Below are positions 58,338 through 64,000 of a stretch of 64,000 nucleotides of DNA, piece by piece. The notes below the pieces were generated by a model that was given only the letters and a program-made list of their open reading frames with translations, was not told the DNA's origin and made no database searches. Origin of the DNA: Lithospermum erythrorhizon (Eukaryota > Streptophyta > Magnoliopsida > Boraginales > Boraginaceae). The translations under genes and the position numbers were made by a program. The DNA lies in assembly GCA_019722365.1 (NCBI GenBank), contig JADFUC010000852.1, positions 1,302,001 through 1,366,000 of the forward strand, written 5' to 3'. The first letter of the stretch is position 1, and each line of letters opens with the position of its first letter.

Positions 58338-60020
58338 ATGATATACGACGTGAATTCTCCTCTTTTCCGATCATTCCTCAGCCAGAAAGGCGGCGCCACC
58401 GCCTCTGATAAGAGGTACATATTTTATTAATTGTATAATTTTATTTATAGTTTGATTTTTTTTTTGTTTGTTTGAGGTGTTTTATTAATTATTTGCTTAA
58501 TTAGACACTGTAACCTCTTAAAAATTGGAACTTTATTAAGAATTTGATTGTGGCATTTGGAGATTTGTTTGCAGTGTACTGACGTACAATGTTTTATGCT
58601 CGGTACAATGTTTGTGGGGATTGTGGGTTTTTATTTTATAGCTGAGCTATGAATTTTATAAGGTTAATGTTGAATTATATCAATTAGTGAACCACCATTC
58701 TGTTCGATTGAAGGCGAAGATTTTGTGTTTTTTGATTGAAGCATAGAACTTAAGATGTTTACGGTTCCATTGGGTTTGAATCTTTGAGTAGTTGTATAGA
58801 AAGGAGATTAGGATTTCTTCCCCGTCCTTTCGCTCCCAAATGAATGAGTTGATACTACGATGAAGTATTTGAGATCTAAAATTATGACATCAATGCATTT
58901 TGTGAATCTATGGAGGGACACACTTTAGGATATATCATGAATTCAAATCTGTGTCAAATTATGCTCCTTGTTGATATTCCTGCTTGTAGCTGGATTTGGG
59001 GTTGGTCGTTAAGTCTTTTTCTCTAGAAACAGACTGCTAAAGTTACTTATAACGTGATGATCCTCGATGATATTCTTTGTAGCTGGATTTGAAGTTGATC
59101 GTTAAGTCTTTTTCTCTAGAAACAGACTGCTAAAGTTACTTATAACGTGATGATCCCTCGGCGATATTCTTTGTAGCTGATTTGGGGTTGATTGTTAAGT
59201 CTTTTTCTCTAGAAACAGACTGCTAAAGTTTCTTTTAATGTGATGATCCTCGATGATATTCTTTGTAACTGGATTCAGGGTTGCTCATTTAGTCTTTTTT
59301 CTCTAGAAACAGACTGCTAAAGTTACTTATAACGTGATGATCCTCGATGATATTCTTTGTAGCTGGATTTGGGGTTGATTGTTAAGTCTTTTTCTCTAGA
59401 AACAGACTGCTAAAGTTTCTTTTAATGTGATGATCCTCGATGATATTTTTTGTCACTGGATTCGGGGTTGCTCATTTAGTTTTTTTCTCTAGAAACAGAC
59501 TGCTAAAGTTACTTTTTAATGTGATGATCCTTGATGATATTCCTGTTTGTAACTGGATCCGGGGTTGATCATTAGATCTTTTTTCTCTAGTAACAGACTG
59601 CTATAGTTTACTTTGGATGTCATACTTATTGGGCACGTTAATTTCTTTATATTATTAGTTTTATTAGAACTTGATTTTTTGACTAATAAACCCATCCTAA
59701 TATAGATTGTATGTTTACATTACTGTTTATTCCATATTTGAAAGGAGTATATTTCATGGTTGCATATTATATAATCGTTGTCGGAAAAACAAGTAGATTG
59801 TCAAAGTAATGATGAAGCTTTGTTTTAAGCTTTAATATGGATGAACTGAAACCTATTAAACAATTAGTTGTGGACTTGTAGAATTGTGGTGATGTTCATC
59901 ATACATCTTACCTCATAATGTACTTATAGCCTCTCCTGCAAATTCAGGAAAACTGAGGAGCAGAAGCCAAAGGAGCAAAGGCCTAAAGCAAACGAGAATA
60001 AGCCTGTTATGAATGAATAA
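58338..60020 (+). CDS. Small conserved-looking plant protein, 49 residues
   Basis: Exon 58338-58414 begins MIYDVNSPLFRSFLSQKGG and ends at an AG|GT donor. Exon 59948-60020 follows ATTCAG and reads KTEEQKPKEQRPKANENK to a stop. The join is in phase and gives 49 residues. The first half looks folded or helical with conserved-looking aromatic and hydrophobic residues. The second is a highly charged Lys/Glu tail. The preceding leader is short and the start context (AAAAATGAT) is plausible. I believe I have seen relatives in other plants but know no function, so none is proposed. Translation should be confirmed before it is taken as a protein gene. Confidence 0.65.
58986..59630. repeat. Seven-copy ~93-bp tandem repeat inside the micro-protein intron
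   Basis: Units begin GTAGCTGGATTTGGGGTTG or a variant at 58986, 59079, 59173, 59265, 59359, 59452 and 59549. Each holds TTTTTCTCTAGAAACAGACT and GTGATGATCCTCGATGATAT. Spacing is 92-97 bp. Copies 4 and 6 share variants (TCTTTTAATGTGATGATCC upstream), suggesting growth by higher-order duplication. Confidence 0.92.
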
Positions 60021-62346
60021 TACGTTCAAGATGTAAGCTTCAGCATGGTTAGGATTTACTTTAATGCACTTATAGGTGTTATGCAATGGTATGTAATCTG
60101 TAGTTCACTACTGAATCAATGTTTGTCTATCGAACCATTGCAGATGTGAAACCTATATGGTGTTTGTTTTATGGAGTTTTAAAAGCTACAATTATCAATT
60201 CATTCTTCTAGTGGTATTTGCATTGGTGTGAAACCATTAGACCCTCTATTTTAATTAGAATTTGTAACTTTTACTTTCCATTAATATTGTAGAAAGTGGA
60301 TTATTTAGGTTAATTCTACTTTTATAGTTTTAATTTTAAGTGGAATATCCATTTTAGTGGGAGCATATCAATACTTCAGTAGGTGGCAGATTTCTAATAG
60401 GGTATTAGTGTTGACCAAGCATGGCAAGAAGATAGAATAACAAAAACCAAATCAAGCCAAAACTGCTCTAATTGATTGGGATCGGCGATATGAATACGTC
60501 TTCATCAAGCTTGGTTCTTGTATTGATAACAACTGTGGATTAATCCATCATCTTGTGAGTTGTGACCGGTATCGTTGCACGCAATTTCTAAGCCTAGTTT
60601 CGCTTTCAAATGATAGAGAACAGTAATGCGATTCTATCTCACATCTAGTGTCTAAAGTATGCGGAAAGATTTACTGTATATGATTATGTACTACATTATA
60701 AATTCTAACTTATCTTAGCGTGGAGCTCAATCAATTCTTAGTATTTAGTTGTAGCTCAAAGTTGAAGACAAAGTTATATGTGGAACTCTATTTATCCTTA
60801 GTATAATAGACTAGTTGTAGCTCAAAGTTAAGGACCCATATAAAATTGCAAGGGACCCATATCGAGGAGACCAATTCCACACTTTGAATTTTCATGGAGA
60901 GGTTTAGACATTGAGAATATGATATTTTCTTATTTTCAACTCTATATTATAGATACCTTCTTAGGTAAATTTAGTGTGGATGCTCAAGAGTCAAGCTCAC
61001 CCCTTATTATTGTACCAAATATTTGCATGACTTTATCTAAAATTTCTTCTAAAAATCAATTTGTCATGACTACTTTATCGGAATTTAGATGTTATCTTTT
61101 AACATTTATACGAATTTTTGGTTTCTTATTTTATGCTTTACGATACTAAAAGAAATTATTGCTAAATTGAAAAGTAACTTAAAGGAAAACATTATTGACC
61201 AAGCTTAGTTTTGCAAATTTTGGAGAAACATTTGAAGATATACTTTTATTTTTAATTTTTTTGTGCGTTAACTGTAATCTGGCTGATATTCGATTTGAAA
61301 TACGATTTGTTTTATGAGATTTTGAAATGTGAACAACCAACCTTAATATGGAGAGCTAGTAATTCTTCAAAATATAGCAATTTTGTTATAAAGATAACGA
61401 AAAACAAAGCAAATGTATTTGCACACAAACAGCGAAAGGATATTTTATCGCTTTCTTTGTTGACGCCATAATATAATACACCCAAGGCCTATTTATGTGC
61501 TTCCAATATATATTACACAAAGTAATTACTGCAGAATAAATAACTTGCAAATGTTGAACCTAATAACTTACTAATCAATTCATCTCCTTTCGACTATTGT
61601 GCCATTATTCACACATTTTCATAACAAATCTAATGCAATTGTATGAGTCGCCAGAGCTTTTGGGTAACTTATAGGTTATCTTGTAATATTCTATGAGAGA
61701 TTTAATAGAAAATTACTGAGCATGAACAGAATCGTCAATTGCTCCAACTTAGAGTATGTACATCAACTTTCCTAAAATTTTCTTAAAATGCAATCTACAT
61801 TACTATTGTTTTTATTTTTGTGCTGTTTTTACATACGTTTCACAGATTCCCTATTATTCACTTAAGTATCAAAAATAATTGAGTAGATTATAAATTTAGG
61901 AGGCCAAGACATGATAAATAATTTCATATATATCCTATTTTGCAGCCTAAAAAAGCACCATTTTTTCATTTTTAGTGATTTTAGCCATTATTTTAACTTT
62001 TAGGCAAACTCATGTACATGCTCTTAACCTATTATATATACTAATCTTTTTTTAACTAAACCAGAATCGCTAATCTTCGACAAGACACCTGATAAATTAC
62101 GATTACAATTTAGGCGAGTCATATGTGACATAATCTAACTATCTTAACCTCATCAATTACATCTATTGATTCTAAATAAATCAACAATTGACTATTTTCA
62201 TAATAAATAGGTGTAAAGACAAAAAAATACTTCATATTGTATGAATAATAATTAAAAAGACCAAAATGTAGATGTTTGAATAAATACTGTAATGAATAAC
62301 GTTACATATATTATTCCGAATATCTCGCATTAAAACCCTAGATTCC

Positions 62347-62348
<2 letters not shown>
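60021..62348. other. Spacer between the micro-protein and the G3BP-like gene
   Basis: No gene supported. A phrase TAGTTGTAGCTCAAAGTT is duplicated near 60748 and 60812. Open frames at 60919-61149 and elsewhere look like chance frames in AT-rich DNA. Near 62150-62348 the sequence leads into the G3BP-like promoter. Confidence 0.5.

Positions 62349-62384
<36 letters not shown>
62349..62384. repeat. (GA)18 microsatellite in the G3BP-like 5' leader
   Basis: Uninterrupted GA dinucleotides, 36 bp, directly before the probable transcript leader of the downstream gene. GA/CT runs near plant transcription starts can act as GAGA-type elements and are often length-variable. Confidence 0.95.
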
Positions 62385-62386
<2 letters not shown>

Positions 62387-62561
62387 TATTGATCACTGAT
62401 CACTACCTCTGATACCATTCAAATCAAGGTAACTTCTACATTTATAATCTTCATATTTTATATTATTTTATAGTATAGTTTCATTTTTAACTCATCAAGA
62501 TTCAATTTTTATTTTTTGTTGGGTAGGTTTGTGAGTGGAGAAGTTGAACCAAACAATCACT

Positions 62562-63853
62562 ATGGATACTGCAGCTCAACCTGTTTCTGCTCAAGTTGTA
62601 TGTTTAATCCAAAAAAAACCATAAAGTTGATATTTTTGGCAATTTTGCTTATGTTATTTTCTATATGTGTGATTCTTGATTTTTGTTAGTATGTTGCAAA
62701 GTTTGGATTTTGATGTTATTACCAACTACCCATTTCCGAATTTAGGTTGGAAATGCTTTTGTGCAACAGTATTATCAAATTCTGCATCAGTCTCCTGAGC
62801 AGGTGCACAAATTCTATAAGGATATTAGTAAACTTGGTCGCCCGGAAAAAGATGGCACCATCAGCGTTACGTCGACAATGAATGTATGTTTTATGTGGTT
62901 TTTTGTTATTTGTCATACCTCCATGCTTTCCCGTTTGTTAGTGTAGTTGGTTAGGTTGCGTGGTTTGTATGTACAACAATTAATTGGTTGGTGAATGTAC
63001 ACGAAACATACTTCGTTAGATGTTCGAAGAACTGATTCGTAGAGCCGGGGAATGAAAGAGTAGTTAATTAGTGAAAATTGTTTGGTGTTTTATATGGGGC
63101 ATCCCTCGTTAAGTACTGATTCAGTGAGCTGGGAAATGAGAGTGGTCATATTTGTTTTGTATAATAGTGTATAGTATACTGATTGGGGGATGGTTTTTGT
63201 GAAGCTAAATTTGTCTTATTGTGTATTTGTTGTTAAATTGGGCAGGCCATCAATGACAAGATTCTTTCTTTAAACGATGATGATTATCATGCTGAGATAA
63301 GCTCAGTGGATGCACAGGATTCGTATGAAGGGGGAGTACATGTTCTTGTAACTGGCTATCTCACTCGAAAGGACGGAACTTTACAAAATTTTGCTCAAAC
63401 GTTCTTCCTTGCACCGCAAGAAGTAGGCTTCTTTGTCTTAAATGATATACTCCGGTACCTGGAGGTTGCTTCTATCCATGCTGGGAATCATGCTCGTGCT
63501 AGTGAAGTTGTTGTGGTGTCTGTTGCTCCAGAACCAGGTAATCCCTATCCTCTGCTAATGAGTTTTTACTATAGAATTTGTGAATTCTGAAGTGATTTGA
63601 ATGTAATGTTTTTGTTTCTTCCCCCCTTTAAGTCCTGGCAGATCACCTCCCAGTGGTGGAGAATCGCATCCCAGAACAGAGTACCTCGTCTGCTGAGGTG
63701 TACAAGCCACCTGAGAATGGAGATGTACCAGTGATCGTTGCGGAAGAGGTGCCTGTACCTGAGGTTGTAGATGAAGTTCAGGATGACTCACATATGGTGG
63801 TTGAACCTAACACCAAGATTGAAGTCGTCTCAAAAAAGTCTTATGCTTCTATC
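62562..63853 (+). CDS. NTF2-domain RNA-binding protein, G3BP-like (5' part; continues off the right edge)
   Basis: Exons 62562-62597, 62746-62883, 63246-63537 and 63633-63853 join in frame and continue past the window. The first ~130 residues are an NTF2-like domain: VGNAFVQQYYQILHQSPEQV, HKFYKDISKLGRPEKDGT, VHVLVTGYLTRKDGTLQNFA and QTFFLAPQEVGFFVLNDILR. A Glu/Pro/Val-rich acidic linker follows (VAEEVPVPEVVDEVQ), then SKKSYASI, a short conserved block found before the RRM in plant G3BP-like proteins. The RRM itself is outside the window. Such proteins enter stress granules and bind RNA; here this is inferred from the NTF2 half and the linker. The ATG opens MDTAAQPVSAQV and is preceded by a leader with a likely intron. 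Confidence 0.92.
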
Positions 63854-64000
63854 GTAAGTATCCAATATCAAGATGTTGCTGCTGTTACTATACTTGTTTA
63901 ATCAGGATTTACCCATAAAACTTTGATCTTGGTAACATTGATTTTGAGCGCCAACTCCTCTATATGTTTCAAATTGCTAGTCCCTATGGCACTGGACGAA

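Noticed and set aside
60919..61149. 76-codon open frame
   Set aside because: AT-rich, hydrophobic by composition, no homology recognised and no gene context.

Overview
This is a 64 kb stretch of nuclear DNA from a flowering plant, most likely a eudicot. The base composition is strongly AT-rich. Genes have many small exons with GT-AG introns, and the spacers hold Stowaway-type MITEs and Ty3/gypsy remnants. The protein families are plant ones: sucrose synthase, plant EAF1, CYP75A flavonoid hydroxylase and XTH. I could not assign a family or species. No tRNA, rRNA, CRISPR array or prokaryote-type operon was seen.

Layout. (1) 0-2.8 kb, minus: the first nine coding exons of a sucrose synthase gene that runs off the left edge, with a leader intron and TATA box near 3.2 kb. 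(2) 3-11 kb: a gene-free, very AT-rich zone made of tandem repeats, a duplicated repeat block and nested MITEs. (3) 12.0-23.6 kb, minus: a complete 21-exon EAF1 (NuA4 scaffold) gene encoding 1,889 residues, with a leader intron whose 5' splice site is duplicated. (4) 24.1-29.5 kb: a decayed Tat-lineage Ty3/gypsy element. It is followed by a chromovirus-type LTR fragment that abuts (5) a CYP75A (flavonoid 3',5'-hydroxylase) pseudogene at 30.27-31.82 kb. (6) 34.3-35.3 kb: an intronless RING protein. (7) 37.4-41.7 kb: an intact XTH gene followed by a broken tandem copy. (8) 44.5-47.7 kb: a GPI transamidase PIG-T subunit. (9) 48.8-50.1 kb: a fold-back element and a MITE. (10) 50.7-52.4 kb: CDC45, behind two E2F-like sites but with its middle third out of frame. 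(11) 55.0-56.7 kb: an RNF4-like RING protein with three candidate SUMO-interacting motifs. (12) 58.3-60.0 kb: a 49-residue protein whose intron holds a seven-copy 93-bp repeat. (13) 62.6 kb to the right edge: the NTF2 end of a G3BP-like gene.

The genes do not form a pathway. They are independent housekeeping or metabolic genes: chromatin acetylation, GPI anchoring, replication, SUMO-targeted ubiquitination, RNA-granule biology, sucrose and wall metabolism. All exon joins given were checked by hand for reading frame and splice dinucleotides, not by transcript data. I found no clear new biological system. The items most worth checking are the broken CDC45 behind an intact E2F-type promoter, the LTR-CYP75A junction, the predicted 10-residue insertion in the EAF1 SANT domain, the 1 kb fold-back element and the micro-protein gene.
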